Source: Dipteris shenzhenensis
Taxonomy: Eukaryota; Polypodiophyta; Polypodiopsida; Gleicheniales
Strand: one strand, 5' to 3'
DNA: 64,000 nt
Assembly: GCA_047967505.1 (NCBI GenBank)
Contig: CM106539.1
The notes beneath the pieces were generated by a model, which made no database searches, was not told where the DNA came from, and saw nothing but the letters and a program-made list of their open reading frames with translations. Below, piece by piece: positions 11,246-23,519 of this stretch. The position numbers and the translations under genes were made by a program. Every line of letters begins with the position of its first letter. Position 1 is the stretch's first letter.

Positions 11246-11854
11246 TGTTAGATATCAATGCTCCACTCTCGTGTAACTACGCGGGAACCAGCTAACTCTA
11301 CTTGTAAGCCCTTCATATGAGGAGAAGGCATTTGAGTAACTCAGTTATCTAGTAGGACACCAGATGGGGTCCATGTGTGGCCTGATGGCTGGACGACTTC
11401 AGATAGAGTTGGCACACTGCCAACTAGGCTACATGCAAGTGTGGGAAGGCATCCCATGACTGACCGCACTGAGGGTAGATGGAGCATTTCCCAGGGTATC
11501 CCACTCTTGGGTTACGGGGCACGTTTGGAGCCCCATATGATATCGGATGAGAGAACGTCAAACATAGGTCAGTTGCTCTATTTTGCACCAGGGTTCTAAT
11601 GTGTGGTCGGTGGCCAACCTCCAGTCGGCCATTTTGGGCTGACTAGGTCGATCTCCTAATTGGGTCTAACCAGCTACAACTGGTGGCTATATAAGAGGAA
11701 GCCTGTGAAGCCCATATCATCACTAGCTTCAACAACCCTGATTCCTTAGCATCCAGCCTCCGTCCTCTACTGTTTCCAACATGCCATCAAAGCTTCTCAA
11801 GAAGAAATGCAGATGCGCTGTGTTCTATTGTATGCAGTGTAAGTGATTCTATCA
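11246..11854 (+). repeat. 5' LTR of copia element A
   Basis: Starts TGTTAGATATC and ends ...TATCA, followed by TGGTGTTAATTCA, a decayed relative of the plant copia primer site TGGTATCAGAGC. A TATA box (GGCTATATAAGAGG) lies near 11680. It matches the 3' LTR at 15505 at roughly 85-90%. Confidence 0.85.
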
Positions 11855-11879
11855 TGGTGTTAATTCAACATGTCACCAT

Positions 11880-14800
11880 AGTGGGGGAGGCATGGACGGT
11901 CTTGAAAAATCAGTACAAGACCACGAATCAGACGTGGATTCAGAATCTGGAGACTCAACTCATGAACGAGAAACTGAGTCTGAAATAACAGAGAAGTTCA
12001 TCACCAAGGCAAAGAATTTGCACGATCAAATGATTGTGATTGGCATCACCATCACCAGCGAGAATTTAGAACAAAGGTGCATACGAATTCTCCCACCAAA
12101 GTACGATGGTCTTTTTATGGTGCTGAATACGTAGAATAAAAATTTTCCCCTCAACTTTGAGGATTTTAGCGCAATGCTTCTAGATGAGGAGATGCATCAA
12201 AAGACGAGGACTGGAGAAGATTCACTTTCTCGACTGGATCAAAGAAAGGTAAGTGTAAGGACTCTGGTAACCCATCTTCTTCTGATGATAAAAAGAGAAA
12301 GAAGAAGATCAAGTGCTTCTATTACAACAAGGCAGGGCACAAGCAGGAGTGCCAAAAGAAGATTGCACATGAGAAAAACAGAGTAAAGAAAGAGTCCAGC
12401 AACAGCGCACAAGCAGTACCAATAGAGCTGTTCGTAGCAATTGAGGAGATTTGCACGGAGGCAGTTCATGTACCTACAGATGAACCTTGGATTATTGACA
12501 GTAGTGCATCGTCCCACATGACCAGTTGGAAGGACTGGTATACCTCTCTACATCTGGTAGGGAATGACATCCTAGTAGCAGTCAGCAATGATGCAAAATG
12601 TCCAGCAAAAGGAAAAGGTACGATTGCTCTCAAGTCAGATGGAGTTGTAAAACAATTGTTCGATGTTCTTTATGTGCCAAATAGCAAGAGGAACTTGTTG
12701 TCCATTTCTGTGATCATGGATTGGGACCTTCACTTCGATAAGAATGGTGCATAGATTTTGGATCTTCAAGGGAAGGTGATTGGTAAAGGTACACGGTGCA
12801 ACAACATCTATGAACTCTCAGCTTTCACTGCTCGAGCCGATGTGAGCAACACTAAGCTGTGGCATGAGAGGTTTGGTCATCTAAACCTTAGTTCTTTATA
12901 AAGGAAATGCGTAAAAGTGGAATGATTGCAGACCTACCAGAAATTATAGATCTGCCCGATGTATGTGAAGCTTGCATGATGGGCAAGCAGCATCGGCATC
13001 CCTTTCTTAAAGAGGCTAGTAGGGCAAAAACTCCTCTAGAGCTCGTTCACATGGACCTCTGCGGAAAGATGGAGATGGAAGCTTTGGGTGGTTCCTACTA
13101 CTTCATGATGCTGATCGACGACTATAGTAGAAGGATATGGATATACTTCTTGAAGACTAAAGATGAGGCTTTTAGTAAGTTCAAAGAATGGCATGTAATG
13201 GTCAAGAAAGAAACGGGGAGGAAGATGAAGAAGTTGAGATCAGACAGAGGTGGAGAGTTCACATCAAGTGAATTCAAAAGTTACTGTAAAAGTCACGGGA
13301 TGAAGAGGCAGAAATCCCCGCCACATACATCATAGCAAAATGGAGTAGTAGAGCGCAAGATGCGCATCATCTGTGAAATGGGCAGGAGTATGATGAAAGG
13401 GAAAGATTTGCCAAAGACTTTCTGGGCTGAAGCATGTAACACGACAGTTTACATTATGAATCATAGCTACACGAAGGTTTTGTGCATGTCCCTGATGCTA
13501 ACAGGATCAAATGGGAACCGAAGAGCCAGAAGTGTACTTTCTTGGGCTACAGTGAAGAGGCGAAGGGTTACCGTCTCTATAATCTTGTTACCAAGAAGGT
13601 AATAGTAAGTTGCGATGTGGTCTTCTCAAAACGGCTGCATCAATTGGAGGAGGATGCTTCCTTACCAGACAACCAGGACCAGGATATCCATCCAGTACAA
13701 CCACCAATAGCAGACCGAACTCCCCTAATGGTGCTTGGGAGGATTCAAGATAAAGAAGAGAAAGAAGAGCCTACAGAACCACAATGGCAACGACCATTCC
13801 CGAAGTGGGTAAAGCAGCTTTTGGATGATAGAGAACCTCCAGCCATTGAGGAAGAACCATCCGAACACCGCCAGTCCAAGAGATTAGAGGAGCAAAGAAG
13901 GGCATAGAAATACTTGGTCAACTATGCTTTGATGACAGAGGTGATCTGTGTTGAAGAACCCAAGTGTCTTGAAGAGGCATAGGGTGATGATAGGTGGATG
14001 GAGGCTATGCACTCAGAGTATGGCTCCATAATGAAGAATAACACTTGGGACCTTGTGGATCGACCACCAAAATGCAAGGTAATCGGCACCAAGTGGGTGT
14101 ACAAGACCAAGAAGTCCGATGACACGTTGGATAAGTACAAGGTTTAGCTCATGGCAAAAGGATTCGCATAGATATATGGTTTTGATTATCAGGATAATTT
14201 TACTCCCACAGGTCGACTAACCATAATTCGCAGTGTTTTTGGCTTTAGCAGCACAGGAAAGTTCGCTCGTGTTTCAGATGGATGTAAAATCCACCTTTCT
14301 GAATGGAGATCTCAAGGAGGAGGTATACGTGGAACAACAACTAGGTTTTGTGATCCCCGGTTCATCCCTAGTGTAGAAGGTAAAGTCTATAAACCAAAGA
14401 AGGCACTTTACAGGCTAAAACAGGCCCCACGAGCATGGTACCAGCAGATTGATGCCTACTTTCTACAAAACGGGTTCAGGAGGAGCCCATTTGATGCAAA
14501 TTTGTATATCTATAGAGAAGGAGGCAGGTGTATGATCGTGGTCCTTTATGTGGATGACCTTGTCATAACAGGAAACCATGAAGAAAAGATCTCGCAGACA
14601 AAGTAGTTGCTAGGAAGAGAGTTTGAAATGACCTGATGCATTTCTATTTGGGGATTGAAGTTTGGCAAGAGCCAAAATAGATCTTCATCTCTGAAGTATG
14701 CTGGAGAGATACTGAAGGCATTTGGCATGGCTGAGTGCAAGACAGTTGGCACCCCTATGGAGATTGTTGTGAAGCTCTCAAACGAGGATTCATCACCACT

Positions 14801-15474
14801 GGTGGACGAAGCAAAGTACAAAAGTCTTGTGGGCAGTTTGATTTACTTGTGCAACACACGGCCGGACATCAGCTTTGCGACTAGTGTACTAAGCAGGTTT
14901 TCCAATAAGCCTCAGGAGAACCATTGGAGGGCAAGAATGCGGGTGCTGAAATACATCAAAGGCACACTTGATTATGGCATCACCTATACCAAGGGCAACA
15001 TCTTGATCAGATTATGTGACTCGAATTGGGCAGGAGACGTGGACACCAGGAGATTAGTGACAGGTTGCTATTTCTCACTTGGATCTGGAGTTGTGTCATG
15101 GGTCAGCAAGAAGCAACCTATAGTTGCTCAATCTTCAACTGAGGCTGAGTATAAATTAGCATGTTTTGCCTCTTGTGAGGTAGTGTGGTTGAGTAGGATT
15201 TTAGGGGACATGGGTGCAGTGCAGAGCAAGCCTGCACAATTATCATGTGACAATCAGAGTTGCATGGCAATTGCAAAGAACCCTATGTTCCACACTCACA
15301 CAAAGCACATTGAGATTCAATATCACTGTTGTACGTGAGCTCATCATGGATGGAGAGGTCGACTTGGTGTATTGTTCAACTACAGAGAATGACGAAGACA
15401 TCTTCACGAAGGATCTTGGAAGAGACTTGCTAAAGAGGCATCTTCATGGACTTGGCGTTGGGCCGAAAAAGTAA
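11880..15474 (+). pseudogene. Ty1/copia gag-pol, element A (broken)
   Basis: Order is gag, protease, integrase, reverse transcriptase, RNase H, the copia order. Gag has an NQYKTTNQTWIQNLETQL segment. The zinc knuckle near 12318 reads CFYYNKAGHKQEC, with the second Cys changed to Tyr. The protease motif is DSSASSHM in place of DSGAS. Integrase has LWHERFGHL, CEACMMGKQ, HMDLCG and RSDRGGEF. RT has LKQAPRAW and an intact YVDD (about 14548). RNase H ends with TKHIEIQYH. The 5' third of gag and the middle of RT are shortened. About eight in-frame TAG stops fall where copia proteins normally have Gln (before NGV, GDDRW, IYGFDY and LLGREF, among others), plus frameshifts near 12899, 13480 and 14635. 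Non-functional. Confidence 0.9.
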
Positions 15475-15504
15475 GTTCACTTGTGGGTGGACATTGAGGG
15501 GGGG

Positions 15505-15938
15505 TGTTAGATATCACTACTCCACTCTCATGTAACTATGCAAGAACCAGCTAACTCTACTTGTAATCCCCCCATATGAGGAGAAGGCATTTGAGTAGCT
15601 TGCTTATCTGGTATGGACACCAGATGGGGGCCATGTGTGGCCTGATGGCTGGATGGCTTCCGATAGAGTTGGCACACTGCCAACTAGGCCACATGCAAGT
15701 GCGGGAAGGCATCCCATGACTGACCGCACTGAGGGTAGATGGAGCATTTCTCAAGGCATTCCACTTTTGGGTTGCGGGGCTTGTTTGGAGCCCATATGAT
15801 CCCAGATGGCTCTGGGCCACAGTTCTAATGTTTGGTCGGTGGCCTATTTTGGGACCAGTCAGCTGTTTTGGGCCGATTGGGTCAGTCTCCCAATTGCGTC
15901 TAACTGACTATGACTGGTGGCTATATAAGAGCAAGCAA
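15505..15938 (+). repeat. 3' LTR of copia element A, truncated
   Basis: Begins TGTTAGATATC directly after the polypurine tract GAGGGGGGG (15495-15504). It matches the 5' LTR up to the TATA region (CTATATAAGAGCAAGC) and then breaks off, so R/U5 and the right target duplication are missing. Confidence 0.85.
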
Positions 15939-16205
15939 TTCTAAAATTTCCAGACAAATTTGTGAATTTTGGAATCTATAATTGACTCAAAATAGTGTTA
16001 ACTTTATTCACCATACATTTTACATTTGGGGCTCTCTTAGGACCCAATGCCTCCCCTATCTGACTCTACATTATTGTAACCAAAGCGCAACCCCTTGGCT
16101 CCCTATTGAGGACTTCCAAGTAGCACATCTCCTTGTATTCTTGACATGTTGAACCGCTTTTGTGAGACTTGAGACCTCTAGCTTATCGCGCTTGAGGCCT
16201 CTACC

Positions 16206-17010
16206 TTATCGCGTAATATGTGACTCCCCCCATGTTTCTACCATCAACGATATGAATTCTCCCAATGTTGTCCTGAATCTCTCATAATAAAGCTCATCTG
16301 TTTGACCTTGTCCAAGCAACTTTATAAATGCATCAAGCTTTGTCCATAGTTTTGTTCTCAAAGTAGCAATTCGTGGATGTGAAGCTTGATTTGTGGTGCA
16401 CTCATACAAATCTTTCCAGTCCTCCCAACCTAGGGTGCTTTGAGCCAATGTATGTTTTTCTTTATCAGCATTATGGTTGGACAAGAAACTCCTTGGTTTT
16501 TCTCCACCCATGGGCACTTTAGCAGGAAGATTTTGTGTCTTTCCTAATTGTTTCTTGTCCTACTTAAGCTTCACATTGCCTCTGTGAAGTCCCATTAGTG
16601 AGAGTAGTTCTGCAGCTTTTGCAATGCATTGTGCAGATACTTGTTGTAGAGGAAATTTCTCTTACCCTCTTCTCTCATCCCATAGAATTTGACCATGGCT
16701 CTTTGCAAATTCTCTACATCCACGTAAACATTATTAAAAGCATTCATCTCAAATGTTTGGATGCCAGATTTCTTTTTACTCTAGCACATTGGTTTGTTTC
16801 TTGACATGCAAGCCTTACAAGCCATGGTGTTGGCAATGGCATTGTAGATATCTTATACTTTTCCTCTATAGCAGACTTGAAAATTTTAAAAATAGAGTTG
16901 TAAGCTTCACGACTTACACCAGCAGCATCACAAGCTCCAAGCACCTCCTTTGCTTGGATGAGGCCCTTGAAATCCTTCATTATGTCTCTAGCAACTTGTT
17001 TACGTAGCCC
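16206..17010 (-). pseudogene. Unidentified transposon-like coding relic
   Basis: Two decayed frames on the minus strand. The upstream one (16744-16980) reads KDFKGLIQAKEVLGACDAAG, then SREAYNSIFKIFKSAIEEK. The downstream one (16206-16517) has WEDWKDLYECTTNQ, LWTKLDAFIKLLGQGQ and DELYYERFRTTLGEF. Spacing and style match a repetitive transposon-like plant family, probably a DDE transposase, but no catalytic core is visible. Stops and frameshifts separate the two parts. Confidence 0.35.
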
Positions 17011-17429
17011 TTTTTATCTAGGGTCCTTCAACACTTCCATGACATCACTTGGCTTTATTAAACTTCTTAGCCATCATTCAGCAAACGACTGCACAAGCCA
17101 GCCGCCTCCATCTCTGCAACAAAGCGCGGCTCCTATATCTTGGGTAGCTCATTTGCAAATCCGAACGGACGATGACATCTCAGACGGGCTACCAAGCTCG
17201 TACACAGCTAGCTCCAAGAGCTGACTCCTTCACCGACTACTCCATCGTGGCTCCATCAGCCCACATGCCAGTGGCTCCTACACAGCTCTCCAGCCAATAG
17301 CCCTGCCACGGGCTGCTCCAACACCGAGAACAACGAACGGGCCGCTCCATCGACAACCAGCACCATCAATGTCCCATCGCAGAGCTCCATCAACGGAGAA
17401 GACCATCAAAATCTTGGTAGATTTTGGCT

Positions 17430-17990
17430 TCCCAGAAAGTGACACGTGGCCCGTGCACCACGTGGCAGATAAGCGTCTCAAATTTTGCCACGTGGCAATC
17501 CTTAGCTGACATGTCAGCAGCCCCGTGAGACTGCCACGTTACCCTACCAGCTTAACTGCCACATCATCCGATTGACACGTGGCAATCAACTGCCACATCA
17601 ACAGCCCAGCTCAGTTGACACGTCATCAGTGCCACGTAAGTAGGCCATGTCATCAATGACACATCATCATCGACTGCCACATCATTAGCCACATCATCAC
17701 CGACTACCACATCATCAACCACGTCACCTATGCCACATCATCAGGGAGACATCATCAATGCCATGTCATCAGTGCCACATCAGCATTGCCACGTCCCCTT
17801 GCTGACATCATCTGTGCCACCTCAGCACTGACCTCCTACAGGCACAGTCCCTTATCAAGCACACTGTGCACACACTGCATCTGCACATAGTTGCCACCTC
17901 ATCATAGAGCTTCACAGGCACACCTCTTGCTAAGCACAGTGCCACATCATCACTGCATGTGACTCACAGTGACACATCATCATTGAGCAC
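17430..17990. promoter_or_regulatory. G-box cluster and CCACATCATCA-rich tract
   Basis: Four CACGTG G-box cores, in CACGTGGC or CCACGTGG context, lie within about 150 bp (17440-17585). They are followed by about 20 variants of GCCACATCATCA / GCCACGTCATCA down to 17960. The tract looks like a diverged short tandem array that happens to be dense in bZIP/bHLH core sites. It may be U3-like or promoter-derived; no downstream gene is intact. Confidence 0.5.
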
Positions 17991-18763
17991 CATTTGCACT
18001 CCTTTTGCCCCTCCACCTAGATCAAGTCATATCTCTTGATCCAAGAAGAATTTGAGGGTGCTCCAAAAAGGAAAGTCGCTTGTTTTTTCATGCTCTACGC
18101 ACTCGTTACATCATGCACACATTTTGATGCAAGTTACACTCATATTTGAGCCTCACTGACAAAACCACTTCCTTCATGCACATTTGTCTCTACATCGATG
18201 CATCTGACCCAGCACTTAAAAAGAACAAAAGAAAAGGAATTATTTGCTGTTCTTTCATCGATCGATGGTTTGTTTAGATCTAGATTAGAGTAGACTAGAT
18301 CGCCATAGAGGGGATGCTTTGAATTCCCCAAGTTGCTAATCTAAGCCATGCCCGAAATTCCCGAATAGTACCTACTGGGAGTCAGTCCATACGCTCACAT
18401 CCAATTTCACATCATTACATTACCTGAAACCTTACGTTCATCAGTTCAGTGAGCAGACTTCAAAGTTCAAAGGCATTGTAGATTGATTCAATGGGCAGAT
18501 AGCATTTGATATCACACACACATGCCACCATTGTAAAGCCTATTCGGCTATCTCACGGCATCGTGCACGTCATTTTCAGCCTTATAAAGCCTCTTGGCTA
18601 TTCCCGGCATCATTGCCACAAGCCTTGTAACACAGATCATATTTTATATACTGCAGTTCTATCTTCACCGACTATACAGAGATTTCACTTGGCATCTTCA
18701 GTGTATTTGCAGTTGATTCATACAGAGATTCTCAGGACACTTTTTGAGTACATTTCTTGCACC

Positions 18764-20105
18764 ATGTCGACTAGCAACCTCAATCTGGAGGCATTTGCTA
18801 ACTTTGACAACTCCAATTATGGTACATGGAAATACCAAATGGAGACCATTCTTGTGCTTTAGGATAAATGAGAGTATGTCGATGGGTCTACACCTAGACC
18901 ATTCGCCGATCCAGCCACCAGTAGCTCTACTCCATCTGTTGTCACAGCACCAACATCAGGATCTACATCTACACAAACAGTTTTCGCACCAGTAGCAGAT
19001 CCTGCCATTGCCCGAGCTCAAGCCGAATGGGACAAGAAAGACAAGTATGCCTATCACCTGATCAAGCAGAATGTGCAAAATGTCATGCTAGGACAACTCA
19101 ACACATTCAAGACATCAAAAGAAGCATGGGATATGTTCGTAGCTCTCTATGAGTCCAAGAACACATCCAGGATTCTCACCCTGAGAAACCAAATCAACCA
19201 GAGTTTCTGCAACAGTAGTGAAACCGGTCATGCTTATGTACTCTGCATCAAAGACTACAACAATCAAGTTGCAATAGCAAGAGAGACTATGAACCCCGCA
19301 GAAATGGTTCAAGTCATTCTGAATGGACTAGGAGAGGGGTACGAGAATCTAGTCCAGAGTATTGCCATCCAACGGCAAATTCCAACACTAGAAGAACTTC
19401 AATCAGTCCTACTTGGTGAAGAACTCAGGACTCAGGCCATTCAAGCACGTAAAGGTCATTCTAATGATCAGGCTTTCACAGCTTCAGATAGAAGCACAGG
19501 CAAAGGCAGAAATAGAGGTAGATCATACCAGAAAAGTGGTCATCATCAACAAAATCAAAGTCAGCATCAGCATCATCCTCAACAAAATCAAAATCAGCAA
19601 AGAGGAAATCATTCCAACCGAGGAAGATTTCAAGGATGAGGGAATGCATCCACCAATGTGTCAAACATTCAGTGCAACTACTATCACAAGTTTGGACACT
19701 ATGAAAGAGATTGCCGCAAGAAGCAATAGTGGTCAATCCAGCAGTAATCGAGGGAATTCTCGAGGAAGAGGAAATCATCGTGGTGGACATTCTAGTCACA
19801 GTCATTTTGCAAATGAACATGGAAATATGTTTCTTGCAAATGAGAAATTGCATCAGACTGATACAATGCATCTAGACACTGATTTCAATCCCAAAGAGGA
19901 TTTTAGCTATCAAGTCGAGACCAAGTGGAACAGGATCCTTGGTACATCGACAGTGGTGCATCATCTCATATGACAAATCATCAAGAATGGTTCACAGAAA
20001 TGAAACCATTGGAAGGATAGAAAAATGTCATCTATACAGTAGATAATACACCAAATCTAGTTCAAGGAACAGGTGTTATCCCTATGAACAATTTCACTGG
20101 TACTA
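18764..20105 (+). pseudogene. Copia element B: gag and protease, integrase deleted
   Basis: Gag starts MSTSNLNLEAFANFDNSNYG, preceded by a TATA-bearing leader. It meets TAG and TGA near 18860, continues with KEAWDMFVALYESKN and VQVILNGLGEGYENL, and reaches a Gln/His/Asn-rich region (19540-19630). The zinc knuckle near 19670 reads CNYYHKFGHYERDC, again Cys to Tyr at position two. Protease has an intact DSGASSHM (about 19945) in another frame, then LEG-TAG-KNV. Near 20090-20105 the sequence jumps directly to the start of the RT domain, so the entire integrase is missing. Non-autonomous. Confidence 0.85.
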
Positions 20106-20114
20106 GTAGACAAG

Positions 20115-21585
20115 CCAGAATGGCAAACTGCTATGAATGAAGAAATGGATGCTTTGTATAAAAATAACACTTGGGAATTATGCGACCTTCCACCAAGAAA
20201 GAAGGCCATAGCCAACAAATGGGTATACAAAGTGAAGTACAATTTGGATGGCAGTATTCAGAGATACAAAGCCAGATTAATTGCAAAAGGATTTGCACAA
20301 CAATATGGTCAAGACTATGATGAGACTTATGCTCTAGTAGCAAAGATGGATTCCATACAGTTCCACTCAGCAAATGGAATGTGTATCAACTCGATGTCAA
20401 GAATGCATTTCTCAATGGTTATCTAGACAAGGAAGTCTACATGCAACAACTAGCAGGTTATGTTGAACCAGGAAAGGAGAAAAAGGTTTGCCATCTCAAG
20501 AAAAGTCTCTACGGCTTAAAGCATGCACCCAGAAGTTGGTACAGCAGAATTGACAAGTATTTTGCTGATCTGGGATACATGAAGTCCAATGCAGATCATT
20601 CTGTCTACTACAAAGTTCAAGGGGAAGACATTACTATTGAACTTTTGTACGTAGATAATCTGATTGTGACAGGAAGCAAGGATAGCTTCATCAAAAAATC
20701 GAAACAAGACTTATCTGCAGAGTTCAACATGAAAGATCTTGGACTTATGCACTATTGTCTTGGAATTGAGTTCTGGAGAGATTCAGATGGCACATTCATG
20801 AGTCAGCTCAAGTATGTTGACAGTCTCCTGAAGAAGTTTCATATGGCAGATTGCAAGATTGCAGCCACTCCCATGGAAAAAAGTTTGAAACTTACTAAAG
20901 ATTCAGAAAAGCCTACAGTCAATGATAGATACTACAGGCAACTCATCGGATCTCTTATATATCTGACAATCACACGACCAGATATTTGTTATGCAGTAAG
21001 CTCACTAGCACAGTTTATGGCAAATCCAAAACAGTCTCACTGGAATGCAGCCAAAAAAGTCTTGAGATACATCATAGGAACAAGACAATTTGGGATAGAA
21101 TATAGAGGAAGTCATCCATGGTTGCATGGATACTGTGATAGTGACTATGCTGGAGATCATGTGACCAGGAGATTGACACAGGGATATGCATTTTTCCTTG
21201 GTCAAGGTGCTATATCATGGTTGTCAAATAAACAACCAACTGTTTCTTTGTCTTCGACTGAAGCAGAATATAGAGCACTCACTACAGCTGCATGTGAGGC
21301 TATATGGCTCAGAAGACTATTGTCAAAAACAGATTACTTTGATGAGTCAAAGCCAACAACAATATACTGTGATAATCAATCGGCTCAAGCATTGGCCAAA
21401 AATCTAGTATATCACTCTAGGACAAAGCACATTGATGTCAGAGAGCACTTTATCAGAGAAAGAGTGTTACTTGGTAACATCACTCTACAGCATTGTGATA
21501 GCAAAGAAAATGTTGCAGACATCTTTACCAAACCACTCGATAAAGAGCTATTCGAGAAACACCGACTAGCTCTTGGTTTGACGTA
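20115..21585 (+). pseudogene. Copia element B: reverse transcriptase and RNase H
   Basis: RT begins near KPEWQTAMNEEMDALYKNNT, with WVYKVKYNLDGSIQRYKARL, then a frameshift near 20380. It continues YQLDVKNAFLNG, SLYGLKHAPRSW and LLYVDNLIVTGS. The catalytic motif is YVDN (20648-20659) where active copia enzymes have YVDD, so polymerase activity is probably lost. The RNase H region (SSTEAEYRALTTAACEA, DNQSAQALAKN, RTKHIDVREHFIRE, DIFTKPLDKELFE) is open to its natural stop at 21586. This is the best preserved pol segment in the window. Confidence 0.9.
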
Positions 21586-21705
21586 GAGGAAGGACATTAC
21601 CATTAAAGGGGTGTGATGGAATGTAATGCTCAGTCCTTCTTCGATTCCCCAGAATCATCATCTTGAGGGAAGGCCTACTTCATGATGTTGATCTTGAGGG
21701 AAGGT

Positions 21706-22026
21706 GTTGAGAGTTCACGCTCAACATCATGTGATCATGTGTGCATAGCACCATCAAGTGATCATATGTGCATAGCACTAACCTTATAGAGTGCTATAAA
21801 GGAAAGGGTTAGATCCCCTAAACCTAACCCTAAAAGGGTTTGTATATATTCTATTTTTTCAACTAAATCTAGTGTACAGTTAGTCATTTGTGGTGTGCTC
21901 TCTAGCTGTTCCCTCTCTCCTCATCTCCACTCTTCTCCTCTCCCCTCTTCATATTTTGTCTTCCACTATATCCCAAAGAGCGTGTGCTTGCATATTCTGC
22001 CTCTAGTTGTAGGTTCACATGGTACT
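21706..22026 (+). repeat. Putative LTR following copia element B
   Basis: After GAGGGAAGG (polypurine-like) comes TGTTGAGAGTTCACGCTCAAC. A TATA-like GCTATAAAGG lies near 21790, and the segment ends ...GGTTCACA before TGGTACTTATTGG. No partner LTR is found upstream of 18764, so the left LTR has been lost or the element is rearranged. Confidence 0.55.
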
Positions 22027-22060
22027 TATTGGATATGTCCTCGAATGGTGCCATGAGTAC

Positions 22061-22545
22061 TCAAAGAGAGGTATCAGTGATGCAGGCTAAAATGTAGGGG
22101 AGAGCAAGCAAAGATGGAGCAGTGAGAGGGAGAGAAAAGCAAGGAAGAGGGAGGAGGAGAAGCAGATGAGGGCAAGAGGAAGAGGAGGAGAAGAGTAAGG
22201 CGACAGGTGTAGAAGGGAGGGAAGGAGCTACTGTAGAAGGGAGGAGGAGGGGAGAGATGCTACAAGAGGGAGGAGGAGGAGAGAGATTTTGCAGGAGGGA
22301 GGAGTAGAGGAGAGGGATCCTGGGGAGCTGGAGAAGGAGGGAGGAGGAGGATCCAGAAGGACAAGGAGGAGGGGAGAGGGAGGAGGGAGGAGGAGGAGCA
22401 AGACGGAGGAGGGGAGAGGAGGGAGGGGGAGGGAGGGAGAGGGAGAGGAGGAGGGAGGGAGGGAGGGAGGGAGGGAGGGAGAGGGAGGGAGGGAGGGAGA
22501 GAGAGAGAGAGGGAGGGAGGGAGATTTGAAATTTGAAATTCAAAT
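22061..22545. repeat. GGA/GGGA polypurine tract
   Basis: Purine-rich on +, ending in GGGAGGGAGG and GAGAGAGA runs, then GAAATTTGAAATTCAAATTTC, a palindrome. This succession (G/A-rich tract then AATTTGAATT-type DNA) repeats what is seen at 4860-5760. Long frames on both strands are compositional. Confidence 0.85.
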
Positions 22546-22734
22546 TTCAAAAAGAGACCCCCTCCCCTCATTGATGGGGGGAGAGGTGGGCTCAAATGTG
22601 GGCTTAACCCACCTAGGTTGGGCCGGTTAGGCCTTTTTGGGACCCTCCAAGCCCCTTGCATCAGCCCACTAAGCATTCCCTAATCCATTCCTTATGAGGC
22701 CCTTTTGAGACCCCAATTCTCCCCTAATGGCATT

Positions 22735-23450
22735 TTGCTTGGTTGCACAGGGAAATACATTTTCCTTGGTACACAATATATAACTCCAAGAACCACTGTG
22801 GTGGCTGTCATATATCTCCTTCTGTTTGTGCCAGTGCAGTGGTTGTCATAAAACTCCTGTAATATGTAAAAATAGGTAATAGGCTATAACTCGAAGAACC
22901 AGTGCGGTGGTCGCTCCAAGACAACCTAAAATTTTGGGTGATGGCACATCATCCTGCACTAAGGTGATGTTCTGAATGATAGATTGCATCTCATTGTTAT
23001 GCCCAAAAGTAGCGCAGTGGTCTCTCCTAGCCAACCTATGATCTACATGGGCACGCTACCCAGTGGTGGCAAAGCTGTGGCAAAAGGTTGACAATGGTTA
23101 GACAAGAAACTGCACTATGGCAGTGTTCCAAATGATGGATTGCATCTCATTATTATGCCAAGAACTAGCACACTGAACTCTCTAAGACAACCTTGAATTT
23201 TAATGATTTTCATAGGCGTGCTTCCCAGTGATGATAGATGGCAAAGCTATGGAAAAAGATTGTGCCATGATAGTTGGTCAGGCCAAAGACTATGCTACGC
23301 GATGATAGTTGGTCATGCCAAAGACTGTGCTATGCGATGATAGGTGGTCAGGCTAACGAAGCGGGCCAAAGACTGTGCTTCACAATGATAGGTGGTTAGG
23401 CCAAAGACTCTGTGTTGCGCGATGATAGGTGGTCAGGCTGTGCGAAGCAG
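22735..23450. repeat. Diverged duplications of about 160 bp and a 45-bp tandem array
   Basis: Blocks around GATTGCATCTCATTRTTATGCC recur near 22980, 23140 and, shortened, 23520. Between 23262 and 23440 a unit of about 45 bp (GCGATGATAGGTGGTCAGGC plus CAAAGACTGTGCT) is repeated four to five times. Confidence 0.7.
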
Positions 23451-23519
23451 TGCAGAGATGCATGATGTAGTGGAGAGCTACCATGTGTCAAGCTCTACAG
23501 TGTTCATAATATAAATAGG

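Noticed and set aside
17480-17960. CRISPR-like regular array
   Set aside because: The 12-bp phrases have irregular spacing and no conserved long repeat; this is plant nuclear DNA.
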